Origin: Chryseosolibacter sp964493505
GTDB taxonomy: Bacteria; Bacteroidota; Bacteroidia; Cytophagales; Cyclobacteriaceae
Direction of reading: 5' to 3'
DNA: 64,000 bases
Assembly (NCBI GenBank): GCA_964493505.1
Contig: CAZBNP010000002.1
Location: 186,001-250,000, forward strand
Of this stretch, positions 18,340 through 26,957 are shown piece by piece. A program made the position numbers and the translations under genes. The first letter of the stretch is position 1; every line of letters begins with the position of its first letter. A model generated the notes under the pieces. That model was given only the letters and a program-made list of their open reading frames with translations. It was not told the origin of the DNA and ran no database searches.

Positions 18340-19077
18340 ATGTTGCGAGCATCGGGAATACAGAAGTCGTACGGGCCCTTGAAGGTACTCAAGGGAGTGG
18401 ATCTTCAGGTGTCGAAGGGCGAGATCGTAGCCATTGTCGGAGCGTCCGGCGCGGGTAAGAGCACGTTGTTACACATTCTCGGAACGCTTGATAATCCCGA
18501 TGCCGGGAAAGTTTTCATTCACGACACCGAGGTATTCGCACAAAGTTCGCGCAGCCTCGCGGCATTCAGAAATCAGCGTATCGGATTCGTATTTCAATTC
18601 CACAACCTCCTGCCTGAGTTCTCCGCCCTGGAGAATGTTTTCATTCCCGGGCTTATCGCCGGCAAGGATGCCGGCGCCGTCCGGAAACGTGCCGAAGAGT
18701 TGCTGGACATGCTGGGACTCGAACAGCGAAAGCACCACAAACCATCGGAGCTTTCGGGCGGGGAGCAACAACGCACAGCAGTAGCGCGGGCGTTGATCAA
18801 TTCGCCCGACCTGATCCTGGCAGACGAGCCCAGCGGCAACCTGGATTCAAGAAATGCCGTAGAACTTCACAACCTCTTTTTCCGGCTGCGGGATGAACTG
18901 AATCAGACCTTTATCATCGTCACCCACAACGCAGACCTGGCCGCGATGGCTGACCGGCGGATAGAAATGCGCGATGGTGTCACCCTGAAGGACGATGCCT
19001 TCAGGGACGATGCCTTCAGGGACGATGCCTCCAGGGACGATGCCTTCAGGGACGATGCCTCCAGGGCAAACCCCTGA
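18340..19077 (+). CDS. lolD: LolD-like ABC transporter ATP-binding protein with repeat-encoded C-terminal tail
   Basis: A 245-residue ABC ATPase of the LolD/MacB/FtsE group. Walker A is 'GASGAGKST', the Q-loop region 'FVFQFHNLLPEFSALENV' is typical of LolD, the signature is 'LSGGEQQRTAVARAL' and Walker B 'LILADEPSG'. It would power lipoprotein release from the inner membrane. The permease genes are not adjacent. The ATG at 18340 was chosen because family members begin with MLRA-like residues and a GGAG lies 12 nt upstream; GTG at 18298 and ATG at 18322 are alternatives. The last 31 residues (from T215) are encoded by a palindromic DNA repeat and read as iterations of DDAFR/DDASR, which is not part of the family. 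Confidence 0.9.
   Translation: MLRASGIQKSYGPLKVLKGVDLQVSKGEIVAIVGASGAGKSTLLHILGTLDNPDAGKVFIHDTEVFAQSSRSLAAFRNQRIGFVFQFHNLLPEFSALENVFIPGLIAGKDAGAVRKRAEELLDMLGLEQRKHHKPSELSGGEQQRTAVARALINSPDLILADEPSGNLDSRNAVELHNLFFRLRDELNQTFIIVTHNADLAAMADRRIEMRDGVTLKDDAFRDDAFRDDASRDDAFRDDASRANP
18983..19066. repeat. Palindromic 15-nt tandem repeat inside the lolD 3' end
   Basis: Five to six copies of the unit GACGATGCCTTCAGG (with TTC or TCC). The first copy starts with the palindrome CCCTGAAGG - 6-nt loop ACGATG - CCTTCAGGG (18983-19006). The array is in frame with lolD and forms its C-terminal codons; the stop comes 9 nt after the array. The same palindrome, with loop ACGTTG, is found at 21604-21627. Confidence 0.9.
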
Positions 19078-19367
19078 CATCCGTTCCGTCCTTTCGGGAA
19101 ATGAATTTACCGGTTTAGTTGGATAATCAAATACCTTATTGTACATTTGCGGACTTAATTGTGGATATTTTAATTCACTGCCAGTTCACCCGAATCGCGG
19201 TTTCTTAATTCTCTCCCCAATTCATCCAGGGATCGTCCCGTTCATTTACTGCAAATTGATTGACTAACCACCCGTTGGTTTTCAGATTTTTAATTGTTGA
19301 CGCCATGGCCTGGATGCCATATATCGAACGAATCGATATGTGTATCTAATTTTTTAAAACTGTTAAC

Positions 19368-20486
19368 ATGTCATTTGAAAAACTCAACATCAGTAGTCAA
19401 ATTCTGGCGGCTCTTCACGAAAAAGGATATCGCCAGCCTACTCCCATTCAACAAAAGGCTATCCCGGCAATACTGTCGGGCAGCGATGTACTCGCCTCCG
19501 CACAGACCGGCACGGGAAAAACCGCCTCGTATTGCATTCCGCTACTTCAACAGCTTTCAGCGAAGAAAGGAGCGAATGGAATTCGCGGTCTGGTACTGGT
19601 GCCAACGCGCGAACTCGCTATCCAGGTTTCAGACAACCTGACTCAATATGGAAAAAATCTTTCTGTGCGCAGCGCACTCGTCTATGGCGGCGTATCCCAG
19701 GCAAATCAGGTGAACCAGATAAAGCGCGGTGCTGATATCGTTGTGGCAACACCCGGCAGACTGCTGGATCTTATACAACAAAAGATTGTCAATTTATCCC
19801 ATCTGAATGTCATTGTGTTGGACGAAGCAGACCGGATGCTGGATATGGGATTTATCCGCGATGTGAAGAAGATTGTGGCGTTAGCCCCCGCGGCTTGTCA
19901 GAAGGTATTCCTGTCGGCAACCATGCCGGAAGAGATTCAGCAACTGGTGTCGGCGATGCTTCGCAATCCGGTGCGGATCAAGATCATCCCGGAAGCAGGC
20001 ACGGTCCGGATTCAGCAAAGTGTGTACTACGTGACGCAAGCGAACAAGAGAGCACTGCTCAAGCATATCATCTCGGAACAGCAGATGCGCAACGTCCTGG
20101 TCTTTACAAGGACGAAGCACAAGGCTAACAAGATTGCCCGCGATCTTACGAAAGCGGGTATTGTAGCCGAAGCTTTTCACGGCGACAAATCGCAGGGAGC
20201 ACGCCAGCGAAGCCTTTCCAATTTCAAGAACAATGCAACGCGGGTGTTGGTCGCTACTGACATAGCCGCACGCGGTATCGACATTATCGATCTGCCGTAT
20301 GTCATCAACTACGAGATGCCGGAAACAGTAGAAACCTACACACACCGCATAGGCAGAACCGGACGCGCGGGAAGCGCGGGCGCTGCCCTGTCGTTCTGTG
20401 ATCATGTCGAAAAGGGATACCTGAAAAACCTTGACCGGATCGCGCCCGGAAAAATTCAAATACAACAGCACCCCTTTGCTAACTGA
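19368..20486 (+). CDS. DEAD-box RNA helicase, RhlE-like
   Basis: A 372-residue DEAD-box helicase with all core motifs: Q motif ('QPTPIQQKAIP'), motif I 'AQTGTGKT', Ia 'PTRELAIQ', II 'DEAD', III 'SAT', V 'ATDIAARGIDI' and VI 'HRIGRTGRAG'. It stops soon after the second RecA domain and lacks the basic C-terminal extension seen in many RhlE proteins. It unwinds RNA during ribosome assembly or cold adaptation. The 290-nt upstream region is long and AT-rich and could hold a regulatory leader, but no specific element was recognised. Confidence 0.93.
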   Translation: MSFEKLNISSQILAALHEKGYRQPTPIQQKAIPAILSGSDVLASAQTGTGKTASYCIPLLQQLSAKKGANGIRGLVLVPTRELAIQVSDNLTQYGKNLSVRSALVYGGVSQANQVNQIKRGADIVVATPGRLLDLIQQKIVNLSHLNVIVLDEADRMLDMGFIRDVKKIVALAPAACQKVFLSATMPEEIQQLVSAMLRNPVRIKIIPEAGTVRIQQSVYYVTQANKRALLKHIISEQQMRNVLVFTRTKHKANKIARDLTKAGIVAEAFHGDKSQGARQRSLSNFKNNATRVLVATDIAARGIDIIDLPYVINYEMPETVETYTHRIGRTGRAGSAGAALSFCDHVEKGYLKNLDRIAPGKIQIQQHPFAN

Positions 20487-20490
20487 GTAG

Positions 20491-21348
20491 CTATTTCCTG
20501 CCTCTGTTTACAAGGAAACCAAAAATAGCCGCTGTGAAAAACATCAGCAGGCTGTAGATCGCTGCGGGTACTGACATCGCCGAGTTTCCGACAACACTCA
20601 ACGCGATGTAGATAGCCAGGGTACCGTTATGGATACCTATCTCCATCCCGATGGCTATTGCCTGGCGTTTCTCTATGTTGACAAGTCGTGGCACATAATA
20701 TCCTATCGCCATGCTCAGCACGTTGAAAAGCAACACCGGCCATCCCAATATAGTGGAGTAGTCGATCAGCAACTGCTTTTCCCGGATGGTAATGGAGACT
20801 ATGATGATTACCAGCACCAGGGCGGAAGCGATCTTCACCGGTTTCGCCATCCTGGCAGCAAAGTCCGGCGACTTGCTCTTGATCAACATGCCCACCGCGA
20901 CGGGTATCAGCACGATAGCGAATACTTCCACGACTTTCCTGAACTGCATCGGGACGTACTGGCTTGAATCCATGAAGTAATCGAGCGAGAAGTTCACGAT
21001 AAGCGGAAGGGTGAACAGCGTAAGAACGCTGGTCACCGCGGTAAGGGAAATATTCAGCGCTACATCCCCTTTGGCCAGGTGGCTATAGAGGTTGGCTGTC
21101 GGCCCGCCGGGTGAAGCAGCGAGTAGCATGAGGCCCACGGCCAATGCCGGACTCAACCCGCTGAATTTTACTATCAAAAAACAAATCACCGGCAGCAACA
21201 CCAGTTGGCAAAGCAAGGCTACCGTCACAGCTCTCGGGTATCGGGCCACTCGCCTGAAATCGTCGAGTGTCAATGAAAGGCCGAGGCCAAGCATGATGAT
21301 GCCCAGCGCTATTGGAAGAAGAAATTCAGTGGCAATGGTCTGCTGCAT
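20491..21348 (-). CDS. BASS (bile acid:sodium symporter) family transporter
   Basis: A 285-residue integral membrane protein with about nine to ten hydrophobic helices. Family hallmarks are 'MLGLGLSLTLDDF' near the N-terminus, 'LLAASPGGPTANLYSHLAKGDVALNISLTAVTSVLTLFTLP' (the conserved crossover region, residues about 75-115) and 'GMEIGIHNGTLAIYIAL' near the C-terminus. Such proteins import organic anions with Na+; the substrate here is not predictable. It converges with the rhlE-like gene, with only 4 nt between the stop codons. Confidence 0.9.
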   Translation of the reverse strand: MQQTIATEFLLPIALGIIMLGLGLSLTLDDFRRVARYPRAVTVALLCQLVLLPVICFLIVKFSGLSPALAVGLMLLAASPGGPTANLYSHLAKGDVALNISLTAVTSVLTLFTLPLIVNFSLDYFMDSSQYVPMQFRKVVEVFAIVLIPVAVGMLIKSKSPDFAARMAKPVKIASALVLVIIIVSITIREKQLLIDYSTILGWPVLLFNVLSMAIGYYVPRLVNIEKRQAIAIGMEIGIHNGTLAIYIALSVVGNSAMSVPAAIYSLLMFFTAAIFGFLVNRGRK

Positions 21349-21552
21349 ACAGGTTAGGTTTTTTACAGCCGAGAAAATAGCACTTTACTTTGAGATTTCA
21401 GCTGATCAGTGGAATAAAAAGAGCATCTGCTGCGCACAACTTATCGCCAGTTTTAGGCGTTTCGCCCCGGTTTTTTTCGTTCAGACGATTCAGTATTTGT
21501 CAGGCATCCCGATCCTGTTACCTTCGATTAAGATTAAAGCCAACTATAGACA

Positions 21553-21590
21553 ATGAAATCCCCTTGGTCGAGGACCTGGGGGATTTTCAT
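21553..21590 (-). terminator. Strong hairpin, probable terminator downstream of the small repeat-tailed gene
   Basis: The arms ATGAAATCCCC and GGGGATTTTCAT enclose an inner GGTC-GAG-GACC hairpin. It lies beyond the stop of the minus-strand gene ending at 21622 and beyond the palindromic repeats. There is no long T run, so the direction and strength of termination are uncertain. Confidence 0.55.
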
Positions 21591-21601
21591 TTATATGCCC
21601 C

Positions 21602-21715
21602 CCCCCTGAAGGACGTTGCCTTCAGGGGGTACCCGGAACGACGTTGCCTTCAGGGAGTACCCGGAAGGACGTTGCCCCGAAGGGAATACCCGAAAGGACG
21701 TTGCCCTGAAGGGAA
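21602..21715. repeat. Four tandem ~28-29-nt copies of the CCTGAAGG palindromic repeat
   Basis: Read on the minus strand there are four units that begin CCCTTCAGGG, CCCTTCGGGG or CCCTGAAGGC, continue with CAACGTC and end in a GGGTAC-type spacer. The copy at 21604-21627 is a perfect hairpin (CCCTGAAGG, loop, CCTTCAGGG). The units form the C-terminal codons of the small membrane protein gene. The family is the one found in the lolD tail 2.6 kb away, in which ACGATG replaces ACGTTG. Confidence 0.9.
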
Positions 21716-21861
21716 TCCACTTGCCTGACGGTATCCGGCACCGCAGGTTTGCGATCTGACCCTGGAAAGGTCGTGCGTCTGCTCAGGTCGATCACCACTA
21801 AAGCAAGAATGACAGCAAACATGATCGCGAACGCTACAAATATCTTCTTGGAACGGGTCAT
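21622..21861 (-). CDS. Small single-helix membrane protein with repeat-encoded tail
   Basis: A 79-residue protein starting at the ATG at 21861, one base after the stop of the large transporter gene, so it is probably co-translated. Residues about 5-25 form one transmembrane helix (KKIFVAFAIMFAVILALVVIDL). The remaining half is exported or cytoplasmic and low in complexity; its last 32 residues or so ('LQGNVLSGIPFGATSFRVL' and following) are encoded by the palindromic repeat array. No family recognised. It could be a real small accessory protein of the transporter or a fortuitous frame; the coupling and the helix favour a real gene. Confidence 0.6.
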   Translation of the reverse strand: MTRSKKIFVAFAIMFAVILALVVIDLSRRTTFPGSDRKPAVPDTVRQVDSLQGNVLSGIPFGATSFRVLPEGNVVPGTP

Positions 21862-21862
21862 A

Positions 21863-24800
21863 TCAGATAAACTCAAGCATCTTGTCAGCCAGTCTTACAT
21901 TGTCGGACAACAACTCGTAGAACTGCTCCTTGTTGAACTTCAGTATCACCACGTCAGTTTGCGCGATCAGCACGTTCGTATTGACGAAGTTTGGAAGCGC
22001 AAGCATTTCACCGATGAACTGACCTTCGGTGAATTCGACTGACCGCTCCCCGCGCTGATAAAGCTGCACGGTACCGGATACAATGACGTAAAAGCATATG
22101 TTGGATTTCTCATCCAGCACAAGGGTTTGATTCTCGCCCATGCGGACTTCATCCGTGATATCAGCGAGATACGAGAGCGTAAGACCGGGGATATCTTCAA
22201 ATACAGATATCTTCTGGAGAAAGAGAATTCTTTCGAAACGTGTCATCTTCCTCGAATGAATGATAAGGTCATCCAGTTCCCGGCGCTCGTAGTCGCCGAG
22301 GCGCCTCACATTCTGGTAGTACTCTTCGTTGTTCATCTGGTAAAGAGCCCAGGCCGATACCTGTTTGATGAGTTCGTCAGGATTGAAGAGCTGCGCAATC
22401 AGGTCAAGTTTGAAATCTCCCAGACGTTGGATACCGATCTGGAAAATGACACATGCTTTGGTCCAACGGTTAGACTGAGTGAAGTCGCGGTTGATGATGA
22501 ACTTGAGGACAAGCTTCGAATCCAGCTTTACACGCGGAAAAAAGGTGTCCAGCCGATTGATACGTTCCGTATCGGTGAGATCGTCGAGCAGGGGAATAAC
22601 CCGTTGCTTCAATTGGTCGGCGAGAAAGACGTCCAGCATCTCGATGGCGTACGTGATACTATCGGGTGTGCCACTGTCTATATTTTCCTTGACAAGCTGG
22701 ATCGATCTCGTGTCATACAACATGGCGAGCAGCATGTAAATGTGCTCGATGTCATTTTGCACCTCCCAGCGCAGACTGGTTTTCACCTGATTGTCGAAGC
22801 CATCATCCTGAACTTCCTGAATGGCGCTCAGGTTCCACCGGATATCCGCAATGTCTGCTTCGATAGCATACCGGATACGCGTAGCCTGTAGCGGCCCCGC
22901 TTTGAAACCACATTCACCCAACGACAACAATACCTGAGACACCACCATCTTGTTTGGATAGTCGATCTTGTTCCACAGCATATCCTTAGCCCTTTGTCCG
23001 CCAATCCGTCCCATGGCCTGCAGTATCTTGAGCATTATCTGCGTATTCTGCCCGCTGCGATAAAACGCCGTCTCCAGCGGCAACAGCGTATCCTGCCCGA
23101 TGAGAACCAGTGCATTCATGGCCTGGTTGCTGTACATCGGATTACCCAGGTTCTCTATCAACACCTGAACAACCTCGTGGTTATATCTTTTTACCGCCGT
23201 CTTTATGGCGGTATTCCGTACTTTCGGCTCGGTGTCGTTGAGAAGTTCCATCAGGAACGAAAACCCTTCGTCTCTCGCAGCGTGCAATAGCAGCTCGGAA
23301 GCGTAGTGCCGGTCTTTGGCGTTGGGTGATTTTGCCAGTCGCTGAATTCTCGCCTTGGTAACGTCACCGTCGCTTTCGAGCAGAAACCGAAGCTCTGCTT
23401 TCGTCAACACATTCTTGTTTCCGTTATCCGTTTGCCCCTGGTCCATGCGGATGACATACTGATCGGAGACCGACAGCCCTTTCATCTCGTTCATGCGTTC
23501 CTGCGCGAAATGTCTCGCGGTCTCGTTTTCGTTCTTGATCAGTTGGTTCACCCATTGACTCGTCTGCGCGGCGTTGATCTTCTCCAGAAGCTTAAAGGAA
23601 AAGACCGCCTTCTCAGGTGCCGGCTGAATCAACATCTGTTCGAGGCGGAGAGTGATCTCCTTAAATCCTTTCTCCAGTTTATCCTGCTTCTCCTCGGTGG
23701 TAGTCGACTCGAGTTTTTGCCGGATCTTGTTTCTGTATCCCTGATAGATATTGCCCGTAACAAAAAGGTATGCTACGACGAGCACCACAATCAATATCAT
23801 GATATGGACTACCTCGAACTGCGGAATAAACGCGAAAGCGAAGATCAGAATACCCGCGATGAAGCGTGCTGTCTCATTTACCAATCCTTCAACCTTCGCC
23901 TGGATGTTGAATTTATAACGATTGTCAAGTGGTATGAAAAACAGTTTGAACACCGGATTCTCGAGTGCATCGCGCAATGTCCAGTTAAACAGTCTGCCGA
24001 TCGCTACAAACAGGAAGAAGTATATGAAGCTGATCCCCGCCGTTCCCGCGACAATAACCGACCCCACGGCAAACACGCCCACAATTACGGGTAGTATGTA
24101 GAGCGCCACCTTCAGACCGTAGTTCGAAATAATCCGGTTGTTGATAAACGTCTGCATGATCAGACTCAGCCCGTACACCGCACCGGTGAAGAATGAGTTG
24201 AAGTTCGTAAGATCGCGCTCGTCGGGGTACTGTTGGTGGATAAGTTCCTGAAAGGCGTACTGCCCGAACATCAACGTCACCATCGAAATCAGCAGGAACA
24301 GCGACAGCGAGAGTATATACTTGTCGGTAAAAAGCCGGCGTAGCGATGTCTCCTGGCGAACAACCGGCCCGAACTCAGCGGGGTCATTCTTGGCGATCGA
24401 GAAGGAGGATGAAATCGAGATGAGCAAAATCGAAACGACGAAGATACTGACACAACACAGGAGGAGGTAATTGGACGTATCGTCGACTATGCCCGATGTA
24501 AAGGGAATGATGATCAGTGTAGCGGCGATCGCCGCCAGCAACTGACCTGTATCGATCCATCCGATGATACGTTTGGATTGCCTGAAGTTGAACAGCCTGC
24601 CGAATATCCCCCAGAAGCTCAGTAGCAACACGGCAGTCATCGGGCCGCTCATGCAGTACAGGGCGAAGATGTAATAGCTGTGCCACGCCGGGTTGCCGAA
24701 ATGCAGGAGCAGATAAGCGGATAACGTAAATGCAAAAATGAACAACACGCTGACCAGCGCCAGGGTCGTGAATTTGATCCAGTTCTGAAGGAATGAAAAC

Positions 24801-25006
24801 AGCGCCGTGGAGAGTATCCCGAACGCCCCCGCCATCAGAAACGCTTTGGTCAACTGATCCGCCATCCGGTTCAGGAAGAGCGAATCTGCCGTCACCTGGT
24901 AGGTGGCGATGAAGACACCCATGAAAAAGCCGGTGGCCAACATCAGCCAGATCTGCTTCTGTTCTTCCGACTTAATCTGCAGGGCTCCTATGAAACGATT
25001 CGCCAT
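21863..25006 (-). CDS. NTT/MFS-like transporter fused to HEAT repeats and a cyclic nucleotide-binding domain
   Basis: A 1047-residue fusion. Residues about 10-430 contain twelve or so transmembrane helices resembling the ATP/ADP translocase (NTT) branch of the major facilitator superfamily. Residues about 470-800 are alpha-helical HEAT-like repeats ('DTEPKVRNTAIKTAVKRYNHEVVQVLIENLG'). Residues about 920-1047 form a cNMP-binding beta-roll ('LVLDEKSNICFYVIVSGTVQLYQRG', 'FTEGQFIGEMLALPN'). The arrangement suggests transport, or a signalling platform, gated by a nucleotide ligand. The canonical Arg of the phosphate-binding cassette is not obvious, so ligand identity is open. The ATG at 25006 (MANRFIG) was preferred to the TTG at 25030. 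Confidence 0.85.
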   Translation of the reverse strand: MANRFIGALQIKSEEQKQIWLMLATGFFMGVFIATYQVTADSLFLNRMADQLTKAFLMAGAFGILSTALFSFLQNWIKFTTLALVSVLFIFAFTLSAYLLLHFGNPAWHSYYIFALYCMSGPMTAVLLLSFWGIFGRLFNFRQSKRIIGWIDTGQLLAAIAATLIIIPFTSGIVDDTSNYLLLCCVSIFVVSILLISISSSFSIAKNDPAEFGPVVRQETSLRRLFTDKYILSLSLFLLISMVTLMFGQYAFQELIHQQYPDERDLTNFNSFFTGAVYGLSLIMQTFINNRIISNYGLKVALYILPVIVGVFAVGSVIVAGTAGISFIYFFLFVAIGRLFNWTLRDALENPVFKLFFIPLDNRYKFNIQAKVEGLVNETARFIAGILIFAFAFIPQFEVVHIMILIVVLVVAYLFVTGNIYQGYRNKIRQKLESTTTEEKQDKLEKGFKEITLRLEQMLIQPAPEKAVFSFKLLEKINAAQTSQWVNQLIKNENETARHFAQERMNEMKGLSVSDQYVIRMDQGQTDNGNKNVLTKAELRFLLESDGDVTKARIQRLAKSPNAKDRHYASELLLHAARDEGFSFLMELLNDTEPKVRNTAIKTAVKRYNHEVVQVLIENLGNPMYSNQAMNALVLIGQDTLLPLETAFYRSGQNTQIMLKILQAMGRIGGQRAKDMLWNKIDYPNKMVVSQVLLSLGECGFKAGPLQATRIRYAIEADIADIRWNLSAIQEVQDDGFDNQVKTSLRWEVQNDIEHIYMLLAMLYDTRSIQLVKENIDSGTPDSITYAIEMLDVFLADQLKQRVIPLLDDLTDTERINRLDTFFPRVKLDSKLVLKFIINRDFTQSNRWTKACVIFQIGIQRLGDFKLDLIAQLFNPDELIKQVSAWALYQMNNEEYYQNVRRLGDYERRELDDLIIHSRKMTRFERILFLQKISVFEDIPGLTLSYLADITDEVRMGENQTLVLDEKSNICFYVIVSGTVQLYQRGERSVEFTEGQFIGEMLALPNFVNTNVLIAQTDVVILKFNKEQFYELLSDNVRLADKMLEFI

Positions 25007-25028
25007 AGCTTGACCACCAAATATAAAC

Positions 25029-25056
25029 AAAAAAGAGACGGGGAATTCCCTGTCTC
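25029..25056 (-). terminator. Rho-independent terminator after the OmpH/Skp-like gene
   Basis: On the minus strand the stem GAGACAGGG-AATT-CCCCGTCTC is followed directly by TTTTTTG. It sits 27 nt after the stop codon at 25083 and separates that gene from the transporter gene. Confidence 0.8.
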
Positions 25057-25082
25057 CTATTTCGTCTCCTGCAATGCAGGAG

Positions 25083-25700
25083 TTATTTCGTCTTTACAGT
25101 ATCAATCTTGGAGGTGTTTTCGGTCTGATAAGCCTCGTTGAGTCCCGCAATCACATCCTGTGTAATATCAAGTGTCGCACCGCCGTACAACATATCGCTG
25201 GTAGGATCGAACTTGAAGACAACCTGAAGTCCTTTCTCCTCGCCATACTTCTTGAGGAACCCCGTGATACGGTCATACAGGTCTCTGTTGAGCTTTGCTT
25301 CTTCCTGCATCAGCTCTTGCTGAAGGCGCTGCTGATACATCTGCAGATTCTGCTGCTTTTTTCCCAGGTCTTCTTCCACCGCGCGTACTTGTCCGAGCGT
25401 CATGGTCGATACGTTCCGCTGGTATGCCGCAATTTCTTCCCGCAGTCCGTCCGACCTTCTCTGGAGATCGTCGTCCATCTTCTTGGTCTTTGCTTCAAGC
25501 TGGTCGCGGTTGATTTTCAGGTAGTCGTAGTACTTGAGGACAGAGTCCGAATGAATGTAGGCAACCTTCAGATTGAAGACAGAAGTATCTGACGCAGAAG
25601 TCGTTGCCTCTACCCTGGCGTTGCCGGAAAAATACAGGACATAAAGAATAATGACTGCCACCAGCAGCACTACATTCAATATCAATGACAGGTTCTTCAT
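25083..25700 (-). CDS. OmpH/Skp-family periplasmic chaperone-like protein
   Basis: A 205-residue protein with an N-terminal membrane anchor or uncleaved signal (residues 5-25), a short linker, the Skp-type strand 'LKVAYIHSDSVLKYYDYLK', and a long coiled-coil tentacle rich in Q/E/K (about residues 65-150) returning to the small beta domain ('GLQVVFKFDPTSDMLYG'). Skp-like proteins hold unfolded outer-membrane proteins in the periplasm. The gene is monocistronic, with a good terminator immediately after it. Confidence 0.85.
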   Translation of the reverse strand: MKNLSLILNVVLLVAVIILYVLYFSGNARVEATTSASDTSVFNLKVAYIHSDSVLKYYDYLKINRDQLEAKTKKMDDDLQRRSDGLREEIAAYQRNVSTMTLGQVRAVEEDLGKKQQNLQMYQQRLQQELMQEEAKLNRDLYDRITGFLKKYGEEKGLQVVFKFDPTSDMLYGGATLDITQDVIAGLNEAYQTENTSKIDTVKTK

Positions 25701-25774
25701 GGGGTTAGGGTAAAGTATTTAGCCGGCAAATATGCTCGTATTTCAGCAGATTTCCAGCAATGAATCGCTGAAAT

Positions 25775-26326
25775 TTATTCGTTATCATCTGATTGAAAAG
25801 AATACAGGCTATCATCCAGGTTGAGCGTGCCTTCGCTGAAATCACGGATAAACCGAGCGATTTCCGATGGCGTGATCTTCTCGCGGTGGAGGCCCACATC
25901 CAGTATAATTCCAAAGTCCGTATCCATATCCTTGTCTACATGCTCCCTTACCTTCACCGCCTCTTCCTCTTCCAGCTCCATGATCACCTCGGCGATATAA
26001 AGTCCGATCTCTTCTTCAAGCTGATCGGTCGATGATACGTTGCCGCTCTCGCCTTCTTCGTAGGTTATCTTCCGGTATTCGGGGAAATGTTCCTCCGCGC
26101 GCTGCTCGGCCAACTCGAAGAGTTCGCTTTCGTGCTCAAGCCTCAGCGTGTACATCACGGTATCGTAGATCACTTCCTTACCCTCGTGGGTTCCCACGAA
26201 ATAGAAATGGGCGTACTCATCGCCATCGTCATCTTCCTCATCCATTATCCAGGAAGTGCCCGCGGCGGCCATCTTCTCCCGGTATTCCGCGATCGTGCCC
26301 AAATCAAATCCCTTGTTCTCAGTCAT
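25775..26326 (-). CDS. Acidic protein of unknown function, coupled to the gamma carbonic anhydrase gene
   Basis: A 183-residue, strongly acidic, soluble protein with no recognised domain. It has an acidic stretch near residues 28-36 (DEEDDDGDE) and a second acidic helix near residue 130. The ATG at 26326 (MTENKGFDLG) lies within the last codons of the upstream hexapeptide-repeat gene, overlapping it by 8 nt, so translation is coupled. The frame stays open further upstream but only inside that gene. Probably cytoplasmic. Confidence 0.78.
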   Translation of the reverse strand: MTENKGFDLGTIAEYREKMAAAGTSWIMDEEDDDGDEYAHFYFVGTHEGKEVIYDTVMYTLRLEHESELFELAEQRAEEHFPEYRKITYEEGESGNVSSTDQLEEEIGLYIAEVIMELEEEEAVKVREHVDKDMDTDFGIILDVGLHREKITPSEIARFIRDFSEGTLNLDDSLYSFQSDDNE

Positions 26327-26864
26327 TGTTTTCTGGTTGCTGCTCCTGCCTGTTGTCTTTGAACCAGGTTGCGTACATCGGATAATTGTTTGCCGTGCGG
26401 ACAATAACCGCCTTCATTTCCTCGCTGATGTCTTTGACCCGGCGGGCCGGAACACCCGCGTACACGCTACCCGGCGGTATTTTGGTACCGGGCAGTACAA
26501 TGGCCCCGGCGGCGATGACCGACTGCGTGCCGACTACCGCGTCGTCCATGACAATCGCTCCCATCCCGATAAGGACACTGTCTTCCACCGTACACCCGTG
26601 TACGACGGCGTTATGCGCCACGGAAACGTTGTTTCCGATCGTCGTTTTAGCTTTCTGATAGGTGCCGTGAATGACCGCCCCGTCCTGTATATTGGTGTTA
26701 TCGCCAATCGTTATCGAGTTCACATCTCCCCGGACTACCGCATTGAACCAGACCGTGCAGTTCTCGCCCATGGTGACATCTCCTACCACCACGGCATTGT
26801 CGGCCAGAAAGCAATTGTTCCCAAACCTGGGCTCAAATCCCCTGATCGTCTTGATTATCGCCAT
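26319..26864 (-). CDS. Gamma carbonic anhydrase-like hexapeptide-repeat protein
   Basis: A 181-residue left-handed beta-helix protein with consecutive hexapeptide repeats from residue about 15 to 150. The metal-binding histidines of gamma carbonic anhydrases are in place: 'GAVIHGTYQ', 'SVAHNAVVHG'. Family members occur as trimers with zinc between subunits and hydrate CO2 or act as metabolite-binding relatives (YrdA, PaaY). The ATG at 26864 (MAIIKTIRG) is the family-like start; the frame is open 30 nt further upstream. Confidence 0.9.
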   Translation of the reverse strand: MAIIKTIRGFEPRFGNNCFLADNAVVVGDVTMGENCTVWFNAVVRGDVNSITIGDNTNIQDGAVIHGTYQKAKTTIGNNVSVAHNAVVHGCTVEDSVLIGMGAIVMDDAVVGTQSVIAAGAIVLPGTKIPPGSVYAGVPARRVKDISEEMKAVIVRTANNYPMYATWFKDNRQEQQPENND

Positions 26865-26932
26865 ACGGGTCAAATATAGGGCTGTGGCGTTCAAATTCTC
26901 CCTGCCAATATGTCATTTACTCCCAAATGTTG

Positions 26933-26940
26933 TATTTTTG
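26933..26940 (+). promoter_or_regulatory. Possible Bacteroidota -7 box of the miaB promoter
   Basis: TATTTTTG fits the -7 consensus TAnnTTTG and lies 17 nt before the miaB start. No clear TTTG box is seen at the right spacing upstream, so only the -7 element is supported. Confidence 0.4.
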
Positions 26941-26957
26941 TGCCTGGGCTGAAAAAT

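Noticed and set aside
21349..21552. Possible small RNA in the gap left of the 21.55-kb hairpin
   Set aside because: No promoter or conserved structure could be identified; only the hairpin at 21553-21590 is supported.
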